A stretch of 5,141 nucleotides of DNA from Candidatus Thalassarchaeaceae archaeon (GCA_029250565.1 JAQXFA010000071.1:1-5141), one strand, 5' to 3'; numbered from the stretch's first letter, positions 1 to 5,141 are shown. Numbers and translations: made by a program. Notes: generated by a model from the sequence alone, not told the origin.

Positions 1-377
1 TCATCATGTATAGCCATGCAAGGGCGTGTTCAATAAGCCGTAAACTAACCACTCAAGGCCATGATGTGGAATCACTTGTATCAAACGAAGTGGCAAGTGG
101 TAACTGGGGGAGTCTCTCAGATTCAGCCTCTACATTGGTAAAGAGGATTGCAACATTCAGCGAGGTGCTAGATGCATCTATCATAAATCAACGCCCAAAT
201 CTTTTCTGTTCCTATCTCCTATCTCTAGCAACAGAGTACAATCGCTTTTACCGAGATAATCACGTTTTGGTAGAAGGTGAAGTCAATAGTCAAAATCTAG
301 CACTTTCAGAAGCAGCTAGAATCCTACTTTCAGCAGGATGCTCCGGATTGGGGCTTATTCCCATTGAATCAATGTGA
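1..377 (+). CDS. argS: Arginyl-tRNA synthetase, C-terminal part (5' end outside window)
   Basis: This is the last part of the cytosolic enzyme that charges tRNA-Arg with arginine using ATP. About 124 residues are visible, with the frame starting at base 3. They correspond to the C-terminal DALR helical domain that recognises the tRNA body and anticodon. The family signature YxHAR-x-x-SIxRK is present as YSHARACSISRK (visible residues 3-14). It is followed by a helix-rich stretch with PNLFCSYLLSLATEYNRFY, and by the typical end LGLIPIESM, matching the family's 'LGI-x-x-PE-x-M' terminus. The ATG at base 6 is an internal Met, because the frame is open to the window edge and the signature is normally found deep in the protein. 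The gene ends with TGA at 375-377, one base from the stop codon of the convergent minus-strand gene. The HIGH and KMSKS-like catalytic motifs lie upstream and cannot be checked. Confidence 0.93.
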   Translation, partial: IMYSHARACSISRKLTTQGHDVESLVSNEVASGNWGSLSDSASTLVKRIATFSEVLDASIINQRPNLFCSYLLSLATEYNRFYRDNHVLVEGEVNSQNLALSEAARILLSAGCSGLGLIPIESM

Positions 378-385
378 TTCAAAGG
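361..385. terminator. Inverted repeat spanning both convergent stop codons, candidate bidirectional terminator
   Basis: TTGAATC (364-370) and GATTCAA (376-382) are perfect inverted repeats separated by the five bases AATGT. Beyond an A/A mismatch, CC (361-362) can pair with GG (384-385). The structure contains the argS stop (375-377) and the stop of the facing gene (379-381). A modest T-rich stretch with TTTT at 397-400 follows on the plus strand. Archaeal termination usually relies on T-tracts rather than hairpins, so a terminator role is an inference; the repeat itself is directly visible. Confidence 0.35.
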
Positions 386-897
386 TCTTCCATTAGTTTT
401 CCACTCATTGTTGAATGACGTTTTCGCCCCGAAGCAGTCACTGCACCTCGCATCTCAACTAAACCACGAATACCAAGATTGTAACTCTCTACTCGCTTAG
501 TCCACTGGGCTGCCGGCCAGCCACAATCCCATCTGCCTTCTTCAACATTATTTTCATCAATCCAAGCAGAACATTCTGGCCGGTGACATCGCCCATTTTC
601 CCCATTCCGTTCTCCCTTGTAATTTGCTTCACCTAATTCTTCCCAAAAGGATGAGCGCTCACAAATTGGGCATGGGCGCCTCCTCATTCTCCCTAACTCG
701 GTATTCGGATCTTCACCGACATAGTCAATTTCCCAAACCTCAACATAAGCCTCAACAAATTCAGTATTTTCAGCGCGAGCAAAGAAGGCTCGTAGTACAT
801 CCCAAGCATCGCTTTCTTTGGATGTAACTCCTAGTGGAGTGGGGACCTCATCAACATTGATTACGGTCGGCATGAACACCTGTTTCAGGTCACTCAT
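379..897 (-). CDS. Orphan cysteine-rich, probably zinc-binding protein
   Basis: I do not recognise this 172-residue soluble protein and assign no function. It has no signal peptide or membrane segment. An acidic N-terminal half (about residues 15-70) is followed by a compact cysteine region. C76-P-I-C79 is followed by an FW pair, and GRC104-H-R-P-E-C109 comes about 25 residues later. A further C125 sits in WDCGW. Two CxxC/CxxxxC knuckles of this spacing look like a four-cysteine zinc ribbon or treble-clef site, with H105 and C125 as possible extra ligands. The C-terminal 45 residues are basic and end in MSGKLMEDL. The gene is last in the minus-strand series, 53 bases after the thioredoxin-like gene, and converges on argS. 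ATG at 897 is taken as the start; ATG at 873 has a better ribosome-binding sequence and is a serious alternative. The conserved-looking CP, FW and PEC spacing suggests a real protein, perhaps nucleic-acid binding. Confidence 0.78.
   Translation of the reverse strand: MSDLKQVFMPTVINVDEVPTPLGVTSKESDAWDVLRAFFARAENTEFVEAYVEVWEIDYVGEDPNTELGRMRRRPCPICERSSFWEELGEANYKGERNGENGRCHRPECSAWIDENNVEEGRWDCGWPAAQWTKRVESYNLGIRGLVEMRGAVTASGRKRHSTMSGKLMEDL
877..881 (-). promoter_or_regulatory. Shine-Dalgarno-like AGGTG supporting an internal start at 873
   Basis: On the minus strand AGGTG is followed by TTC and then the in-frame ATG at 873-871. It matches the anti-Shine-Dalgarno complement (GGAGGTGA) over five bases. 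The ATG at 897 has no purine-rich site in front of it (preceding bases CACCGATGTTTG). This favours a 164-residue product starting MPTVINV, although leaderless or SD-less initiation at 897 remains possible in archaea. Confidence 0.3.
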
Positions 898-950
898 CAA
901 ACATCGGTGGTAGCACTACCCCATGAAGGTGGCGTCAATTTTTGTGCTAA

Positions 951-1256
951 TCACTTGAACCATTCAAGAACTGCACCAACTCGAGCACCCATAACTGAGT
1001 CGAGCCATTCACCACGAGAAAAAAGGATTGAGAAAGGTAACACACTTGCTTGTGAGGAAATTTGAGGAAAGGAGGTTTTGAATCCAGCATTCCCTGGGCT
1101 ATCGAGTACTATCTTGGCTACAGGAAAGTCATTTTTTGCTAATGTTTCAACAAAAGGGTCACAGTTTTCACAACTGTTTCGCGTGAGTATGAGGACGGCA
1201 TCTCGTTGAGCGATAAATTCTGGCCAAGTATCATCAGTCAGAATCTCTGCAGTCAT
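951..1256 (-). CDS. Thioredoxin-like fold protein with CENC active site
   Basis: This is a small (101-residue) cytosolic protein with a thioredoxin fold, likely a thiol-disulfide oxidoreductase. The N-terminal W11-x-x-F precedes a hydrophobic strand (AVLILTRN). The redox motif C29-E-N-C32 follows at the start of a helix (DPFVETLAK). A second strand, VAKIVLDSP, comes next, and the cis-proline occurs in VLPF (P74), leading into SILFSRGE, the equivalent of the usual 'P-T-x-x-x-F-K-x-G'. A C-terminal helix ends in VLEWF. The Trp of the classical WCGPC motif is absent (N-S precede the first Cys), so the redox potential and partner probably differ from canonical thioredoxin. No signal peptide is seen. 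It begins nine bases after the parvulin gene, with GAGG (1267-1264) seven bases before its ATG, so translation is probably coupled to the upstream gene. A glutaredoxin-like or other redox role is possible; the fold is confident, the substrate unknown. Confidence 0.85.
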   Translation of the reverse strand: MTAEILTDDTWPEFIAQRDAVLILTRNSCENCDPFVETLAKNDFPVAKIVLDSPGNAGFKTSFPQISSQASVLPFSILFSRGEWLDSVMGARVGAVLEWFK

Positions 1257-1263
1257 TTGATTT

Positions 1264-1267
1264 CCTC
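1264..1267 (-). promoter_or_regulatory. Ribosome binding site GAGG overlapping the parvulin stop codon
   Basis: On the minus strand the parvulin TGA (1268-1266) runs straight into GG, giving TGAGG. The GAGG lies seven bases before the thioredoxin-like ATG at 1256. The stop codon is therefore part of the next gene's Shine-Dalgarno site, which fixes this start and suggests translational coupling of the two genes. Confidence 0.5.
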
Positions 1268-1565
1268 ATTCATCCCGCTCATGAACCCAAATTATGTGAT
1301 AGCCAAAACCAGTTTTGATGAAGCCATCAATCTTTTTCAGGTCTTGCTCCCAGACCTTTTTTGAGAAATCAGGAACCATCTGTTTGTAGTGGAACCATCC
1401 TAAGTCCCCACCCTTTGAACCAGATGGGCAGGATGAATGTTTACGAGCCATTTTTTGAAATTCTTTATGGGGCTTTCTAGCAGAAGTGATTTTCTCAACA
1501 ATTTGAATTGCTTGGGATTTACTAGCAATCAAAATGTGACTTGCATGTGCTCTCTTTATCGCCAT
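1266..1565 (-). CDS. Parvulin-type peptidyl-prolyl cis-trans isomerase, single domain
   Basis: This enzyme catalyses cis/trans isomerisation of peptide bonds before proline and assists protein folding. The 99 residues form one complete parvulin (rotamase) domain with no signal peptide, anchor or extra domain, so a free cytosolic enzyme is expected. It resembles the minimal parvulins known from marine archaea. Family landmarks are all present. H10 lies in ASHILI and C46 in HSSCPSG. SKGGDLGWF (50-58) is the hallmark central motif, MVPDF (63-67) the substrate-pocket Met/Phe region, and FGYHII (87-92) carries the second histidine, H90. By alignment to human Pin1, H10, C46 and H90 correspond to H59, C113 and H157. 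Pin1's S154 is replaced by F87, and the phosphate-binding loop is not obvious, so phospho-specificity is unlikely. It sits 17 bases after the M28 peptidase gene and 9 before the thioredoxin-like gene. GGAG at 1578-1575 lies nine bases before the ATG. Confidence 0.94.
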   Translation of the reverse strand: MAIKRAHASHILIASKSQAIQIVEKITSARKPHKEFQKMARKHSSCPSGSKGGDLGWFHYKQMVPDFSKKVWEQDLKKIDGFIKTGFGYHIIWVHERDE

Positions 1566-1574
1566 CTAATCAGA

Positions 1575-1578
1575 CTCC
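1575..1578 (-). promoter_or_regulatory. Shine-Dalgarno site GGAG of the parvulin gene
   Basis: In the 17-base gap after the peptidase stop codon, the minus strand reads GGAG followed by nine bases and the ATG at 1565. The short gap leaves no room for a normal archaeal promoter, so this gene is most likely translated from the peptidase transcript. Confidence 0.45.
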
Positions 1579-1582
1579 ATTC

Positions 1583-3382
1583 TCATACTTCTCCCCATGC
1601 AAGGTATCTGGCATAGGTGCCATAGACGATGGAACTAATCGCTAAACTTTCCTCGTTGAATCGAGTCATGTCATCGGCATATGTGTGATATTCATGAGAG
1701 CCCGATCCATAGCATACTAGTGCATGTCCTGTCTTGTCATTATCGTCTTGTACAGTGTCATAGACGAAAGGACCGTGATCTGAATTGTATGGCATCCCAG
1801 TTGCAGTATTTTTAGCGCCATCTAGTGTTCTGATATTGATGGTGTAATTTGAAGCCAATTCAGGTCTCTCTGATTCAAGTAATGAGACTATGTTCCTAAC
1901 TTGGTCAACATCACTTTGATAATTACCGAAAAGAGTGAGGCTATTGCCTCTTTCAGGGTCAATATCAACATGATTCATATCTAAATTAATGTAGATAATA
2001 AGGTCGTCAGCCAAGGTTTTTTGGTATTTCCCGACCCACGCTTTAGAACCATGCAAGCCCTCTTCTTCACCACCCCATGTGCAGAATTTGATGGTGTGTT
2101 TTGGTGTTCCCAAATCCCCATACAATATTCCAAACTGCCTTGCTAACTCTAGGACTGAAGCAGTCCCAGATGTATCATCAACAGCACCTGGTCCATTGTA
2201 TACGGTGTCGTGGTGAGCGCCGAAGATTATCAGTTTGTCATCATCTCCTTGAATAATTCCACATGGCACTCTTACTGGCCTTGTGCCTTGGTTGTCAACA
2301 TCGACTTCGATTCCTATTTTCACATCATTTGTTTCTCTTTGTTCGAATAAATCACTAAGTTCTTCACCCATCTTTTTTGACAATTGAACAAATGGAATTG
2401 TTTCAGGTAGGTTCCCTCCAGTCTGGTCCATCAATCCCTCAATGTCAACGGTTTTGAAAATCGGGACACAATCATCAGCGACAACCTTGCCGCAGTTATT
2501 TACCACATTTACAAGGAAAAGCGCTGCCAAATCGTTCTTGATTGCTTTTGCATAGATATCTGTGTTACTGCCAACTCCTGCGGACCCCCATACCATTCCA
2601 ACTTCTCCTGTGGCTTGAGACCACAGTGTGTCATCACTTCCATTTGATAAGTTGACAATGTTCAGATTATCACCAAATTGGTAGTTTCCTGTACCGCTGT
2701 AACCTTGAATGACATAGTCCATGCGGTGTTGGTATTCTTTATGCTGAGCATTGAAATCTTCAATACCACAGGGGAAAATTGTTTGTCCAAATGGATATGA
2801 TCCGGGTATGCAATAGAAAATACTGGGTGGTGATTGGATTTCAAACATCGGTACATCAAATTCCTCAATAGTGGCTGACATTCCATATTCGGTGAAATTT
2901 TGTTTGTTCGATTCTGCTGTTGCCAACTCTTCTTGACTACCAGACATTCTGCCATCCCATTGTGGATGCCCTAGGCTAACTAGATGACTGGCTCTATCAC
3001 GAGCTTGGGCAGGGTCAAAATCAATTAGTGTATATTCGGGGTCATCTTCTAACCAAGACATTAGTGCGGGAAGACCAAGTATTCCTCCGCCTGCAATACT
3101 TAGGAGTAACAGAGTTACAACTAATATTCCAAACATTGGAATTTGAGTTCCAAATACCTCCCTGCTCGCTTTCATTCGGCTGGCAAGAGATGAATCTCCT
3201 GAGATTTCAGCAACTAATACAGCATCATGAACTTCTTGTTCTAAAGTAGAAGTTTTTGTATTCTCATATTTCTGCAAGCGAGCAAGTTTCTCACTTTTAT
3301 TTCCACTACTAGGGAGATTAAGAAGCTTCAACTCAGCAGTCAATTCTGCCGAAGTCATCTCTGCGTATCCCATGTCACTCAT
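1583..3382 (-). CDS. Membrane-anchored M28 family zinc aminopeptidase with N-terminal SAP domain
   Basis: A 599-residue predicted membrane-bound metallopeptidase (numbering from the ATG at 3382). Residues 8-42 resemble a SAP domain (AELTAELKLLNLPSSGNKSE), a helix-turn-helix nucleic-acid-binding motif. A linker with R69, K71 and R74 precedes one transmembrane segment at about 81-108. By the positive-inside rule the N-terminus is cytoplasmic and the rest is outside. Residues about 225-355 look like a protease-associated (PA) domain. The catalytic M28 core follows with all expected residues: H390 and D392 in GAHHDT, D402 in GAVDDTSG, E439 (base) and E440 (ligand) in GGEEEGLHGS, D468 in NLDM, and H566 in EYHTY. 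This predicts two zinc ions and aminopeptidase-type cleavage of extracellular peptides. C297/C305 and C191/C205 could form disulfides, and N-x-S/T sites at 162, 244, 247 and 512 fit surface exposure. ATG at 3373 is an alternative start. Exact substrate specificity cannot be read from sequence. Confidence 0.93.
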   Translation of the reverse strand: MSDMGYAEMTSAELTAELKLLNLPSSGNKSEKLARLQKYENTKTSTLEQEVHDAVLVAEISGDSSLASRMKASREVFGTQIPMFGILVVTLLLLSIAGGGILGLPALMSWLEDDPEYTLIDFDPAQARDRASHLVSLGHPQWDGRMSGSQEELATAESNKQNFTEYGMSATIEEFDVPMFEIQSPPSIFYCIPGSYPFGQTIFPCGIEDFNAQHKEYQHRMDYVIQGYSGTGNYQFGDNLNIVNLSNGSDDTLWSQATGEVGMVWGSAGVGSNTDIYAKAIKNDLAALFLVNVVNNCGKVVADDCVPIFKTVDIEGLMDQTGGNLPETIPFVQLSKKMGEELSDLFEQRETNDVKIGIEVDVDNQGTRPVRVPCGIIQGDDDKLIIFGAHHDTVYNGPGAVDDTSGTASVLELARQFGILYGDLGTPKHTIKFCTWGGEEEGLHGSKAWVGKYQKTLADDLIIYINLDMNHVDIDPERGNSLTLFGNYQSDVDQVRNIVSLLESERPELASNYTINIRTLDGAKNTATGMPYNSDHGPFVYDTVQDDNDKTGHALVCYGSGSHEYHTYADDMTRFNEESLAISSIVYGTYARYLAWGEV

Positions 3383-3384
3383 CA

Positions 3385-3388
3385 CTCC
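3385..3388 (-). promoter_or_regulatory. GGAG site that leaves the M28 start ambiguous
   Basis: GGAG on the minus strand lies only two bases before the ATG at 3382, too close for standard initiation. It lies eleven bases before the next in-frame ATG at 3373, near the long end of normal spacing. The true N-terminus may thus be MGYAEMTSAEL, three residues shorter. Neither choice affects the SAP domain. A GTG at 3385 immediately precedes the first ATG but overlaps the GGAG and is unlikely to be used. Confidence 0.3.
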
Positions 3389-3429
3389 GTGGCACTAGGT
3401 CCTTCATCAACCCAACCCCAAAAGGTGTG

Positions 3430-3440
3430 TTTTATTTTTA
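3430..3440 (-). promoter_or_regulatory. TATA-like A-rich element upstream of the M28 gene
   Basis: Directly after the ubiX stop, the minus strand reads TAAAAATAAAA, about 50 bases before the M28 start. An archaeal TATA box lies roughly 25 bases before the transcription start, which would give a leader of about 25 bases containing the GGAG site. The 58-base gap is the longest in the window, consistent with a separate promoter for the M28-parvulin-thioredoxin group. No clear BRE purine pair is visible because the box abuts the stop codon. Confidence 0.25.
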
Positions 3441-4061
3441 CTATTCAAATTCAGTTAAAGTAGTTGAGTCAGTATCTCCTGACTCGGGCAACGTAACCTC
3501 TCCTCCAGTCCATCTTTGGGATAATTGATGTTCAACATCTAACTGGTCAAGGATACGTGCTATTACGAAATCAACCAAGTCATCAATTGATTGTGGATTG
3601 TTGTAATATCCTGGGTTTGCTGGAAGAATAACTACACCATATCCAGATAGTTTTGCCATGTTTTCAAGTTGTACGGTTGCGTATGGCGTTTCACGTGGGA
3701 CGACAATTAGTTTCCTTCTTTCTTTCAAGGCGACCATTCCTGATCGAGTGATGAGATTGTCACTAATTCCTGCTGCTAATTTTGAAATCGTTGTTCCAGA
3801 TGCAGGGCAGATTATGTAGGCGTCAAATTTTGCAGAGCCGGAGGCTGATTTTGCCGCTAAATTATCGTTATTTTCTAGTAGAGCGCCATATTGTGTGGCA
3901 AGTTGTTGAGGTGTAATCCCACATTCAAGGTCGAGATTGATGGCTCCCTCTCGGCTAATGATGAGGTTAATGTCCCAACCCGATTGAGTCAATATCTCAA
4001 TTAAACGAGCACCGTAACGGGCTCCGCTGGCACCGCTGATGGCCAATACTGCTGATGGCAT
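3441..4061 (-). CDS. ubiX: Flavin prenyltransferase UbiX/Pad1 family
   Basis: This cytosolic enzyme joins a dimethylallyl group to reduced FMN, making prenylated FMN, the cofactor of UbiD-family decarboxylases. The 206-residue protein has the Rossmann-like flavoprotein fold with GASGARYG at 10-17. Matched to the well-studied Pseudomonas enzyme, the functional residues appear conserved: S12, E46, R106 (in DNLITR), K113, R123 and E124 (in RETP), Y153 and R169. PASGTTISKLAAG (86-98) is the family's PxS loop, with Ala at the second position where Cys is common. The catalytic core ends around residue 175. The acidic, Thr/Ser-rich tail from about 184 (GGEVTLPESGDTDSTTLTEFE region) is extra compared with the usual 185-200 residues. 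The gene starts 21 bases after the aminotransferase. No ubiD is in the window. In many archaea prenylated FMN serves the UbiD-like decarboxylase of the modified mevalonate route, a possible but unproven use here. Confidence 0.95.
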   Translation of the reverse strand: MPSAVLAISGASGARYGARLIEILTQSGWDINLIISREGAINLDLECGITPQQLATQYGALLENNDNLAAKSASGSAKFDAYIICPASGTTISKLAAGISDNLITRSGMVALKERRKLIVVPRETPYATVQLENMAKLSGYGVVILPANPGYYNNPQSIDDLVDFVIARILDQLDVEHQLSQRWTGGEVTLPESGDTDSTTLTEFE

Positions 4062-4082
4062 TGTATGTCCCTGGCCCTTATC

Positions 4083-5141
4083 TCATTTCAACTCTTGTAA
4101 ACATGCATAAAATGCATCCATGGCTGCTACAAATGCTTCTGGTTCCCCACCCCAAGCAATTCTCACCATGTTTGAAAGTTTAGATGAAAACATCAATGCC
4201 GGTGTTGCTAATACTCCATGCTTTGAGCAGATATCTTCAACGAAACGTTGACTATCTACATTTGAAGGAAGTGGGATACATCCAAAGATTCCAGTTGGTG
4301 GTGGAGTCCATTCAATGCCATTCGCTGACAATACATCAATGAGGAGCTGCAGATTATCTTCTCTTCTCTTTTTTATCAATGCTAACGGTTCTTCAAGATA
4401 AGGCCATGCCATTTCTGCAAGGCGAAGTGATGGTGTAGCAAGCATTCCTTGCATATTATTCATCACTCGAAGTGCGTTTGTAGCGGTTTTTTCTGAACCA
4501 ATAATCCAACCTATTCGTAGTGCACCTAGGCCGTAACATTTGGTTAGAGAGTTAACCGATACACAGTGTGGCCCATATTTGTACATAGGTCGATGGTATG
4601 GTGTCCCAATTGTCGTATCAAGATAAACTTCATCTGAAATCAATCCTACATTGTAGTCACTACATATGTCAGACAACCATTGTTGATCATCTTCATCCAT
4701 CATCCACCCAGTAGGATTCTGAACAGGTGTTGTAATTACTGCACACACGTCATCAATGATTGATTGCAAAGATTCCCGGTCAATTCTCCATGAACCGCAA
4801 TCTTCGGAGTTTTTCGGGCCTCGCCAAAATGGCATCACCTCAAAACCAAGCGCACGTGGAAATTGAGATACAGGTGCGTAAGATGGCATTTCAACAGCAA
4901 CTTTCCTCGGTTTATCTGGGTTCATTATTGACAGAAGTGCAAACAGAAGAGATTGACTAACGCCATGCCCTCCTGCCACCTGGGTTGGTTTGACTCCCTC
5001 GCGTTCCGCCACCCATTGACGAGCGTCAAGTGCCTTCTTAGTGAACGGATTTGTTAGGTCTGCAGGCATTTTCCCACCGGATAACTCCTCCCAATCCCAG
5101 GGGTGATGGAAACCTGATTGTGTCAAGTCATGACTTACTCC
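4083..5141 (-). CDS. PLP-dependent class I/II aminotransferase (5' end outside window)
   Basis: A fold-type I pyridoxal-phosphate aminotransferase that moves an amino group between an amino acid and a 2-oxo acid. The visible 352 residues are nearly full length. Landmarks, counted from the first visible residue: GGHGVSQ (57-63), the cofactor phosphate loop; PSYAP; NPTG (142-145), with N142 contacting the PLP ring oxygen; SDEVY (169-173), with D170 for the ring nitrogen; SLTK with the Schiff-base K201; R209 in LRIGW; and R327 in VRIAWGG, expected to hold the substrate carboxylate. The reading frame continues to the window edge as GVSHDLTQSGF, which matches the N-terminal 'x-D-L-x-x-SG' motif seen just after the start region of these enzymes. 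A TTG at 5126-5124 is therefore an internal Leu codon, and perhaps 15-25 residues are missing. It lies 21 bases before ubiX and may share its transcript. The substrate cannot be inferred. Confidence 0.93.
   Translation of the reverse strand, partial: GVSHDLTQSGFHHPWDWEELSGGKMPADLTNPFTKKALDARQWVAEREGVKPTQVAGGHGVSQSLLFALLSIMNPDKPRKVAVEMPSYAPVSQFPRALGFEVMPFWRGPKNSEDCGSWRIDRESLQSIIDDVCAVITTPVQNPTGWMMDEDDQQWLSDICSDYNVGLISDEVYLDTTIGTPYHRPMYKYGPHCVSVNSLTKCYGLGALRIGWIIGSEKTATNALRVMNNMQGMLATPSLRLAEMAWPYLEEPLALIKKRREDNLQLLIDVLSANGIEWTPPPTGIFGCIPLPSNVDSQRFVEDICSKHGVLATPALMFSSKLSNMVRIAWGGEPEAFVAAMDAFYACLQELK

Noticed and set aside
624..827. 67-codon open frame on the plus strand
   Set aside because: It lies antisense to the cysteine-rich protein, whose CPxC/PEC motifs make the minus strand coding. 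The plus product is low-complexity in character with no domain.
2662..2955. 97-codon minus-strand open frame inside the peptidase gene
   Set aside because: It is in another frame of the M28 gene, whose own frame carries continuous domain structure here. No recognisable motif is present.
3028..3249. 73-codon plus-strand open frame
   Set aside because: It is antisense to the transmembrane/SAP region of the M28 gene, a by-product of hydrophobic codons. No family features are seen.
1583..3382. Reading the M28 protein as glutaminyl cyclase or a carboxypeptidase
   Set aside because: The PA-like insert and the HxD / DD / EE / NLDM / YHT layout fit PA-containing M28 aminopeptidases better, although substrate specificity cannot be excluded from sequence alone.
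3409..3424. G-rich telomere-like run TTTTGGGGTTGGGTTG on the minus strand in the ubiX-M28 gap
   Set aside because: Only two G-tracts of three or more are present, insufficient for an intramolecular quadruplex. It is more simply part of a promoter/leader region.
4760..4960. 66-codon plus-strand open frame
   Set aside because: It is antisense to the aminotransferase N-terminal half, which is clearly coding. No start signal or motif is present.
1..5141. CRISPR array, tRNA, rRNA, insertion sequence or defence system
   Set aside because: I found no direct repeat series, no tRNA cloverleaf or CCA-type end, no transposase or nuclease motif, and no intergenic stretch over 58 bases to hold one.

Overview
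The window is a gene-dense archaeal-type fragment of about 5.1 kb with seven genes, two of them cut by the window edges. The small single-domain parvulin, the membrane-anchored M28 peptidase, the archaeal-style short intergenic gaps and the moderate-to-low GC content fit an uncultured marine euryarchaeon, most likely Marine Group II (Poseidoniales) or a relative. That assignment is an inference from gene character. No rRNA or other phylogenetic marker is present, apart from the tail of arginyl-tRNA synthetase.

Layout. Bases 1-377 (+) hold the 3' end of argS (anticodon-binding domain). Everything else is on the minus strand. Read in the direction of transcription, it runs: a PLP-dependent class I/II aminotransferase (5141-4083, start beyond the window), the flavin prenyltransferase ubiX (4061-3441), a SAP-domain / transmembrane / M28 metallopeptidase (3382-1583), a 99-residue parvulin prolyl isomerase (1565-1266), a 101-residue thioredoxin-like protein with a CENC active site (1256-951), and an orphan cysteine-rich, probably zinc-binding protein (897-379). 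The gaps between these genes are 21, 58, 17, 9 and 53 bases. M28, parvulin and thioredoxin look co-transcribed, and the 58-base gap upstream of the M28 gene holds an A-rich TATA-like candidate. argS and the zinc protein converge with a single base between their stop codons, and a short inverted repeat spans both stops.

How the genes fit together. The M28 protein should sit in the membrane with its peptidase domain outside and its SAP domain inside, consistent with the peptide- and protein-degrading lifestyle proposed for this group. The parvulin and thioredoxin-like proteins lack export signals and are probably cytosolic folding and redox helpers. UbiX makes prenylated FMN for UbiD-type decarboxylases, but no ubiD is visible here. 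The aminotransferase is metabolic, with unresolved substrate.

There is no sign of a mobile element, CRISPR array, tRNA or rRNA, and no gene-free stretch longer than 58 bases. The most unusual items are the SAP-membrane-peptidase fusion and the orphan zinc protein. I see no clear-cut undescribed multi-gene system.
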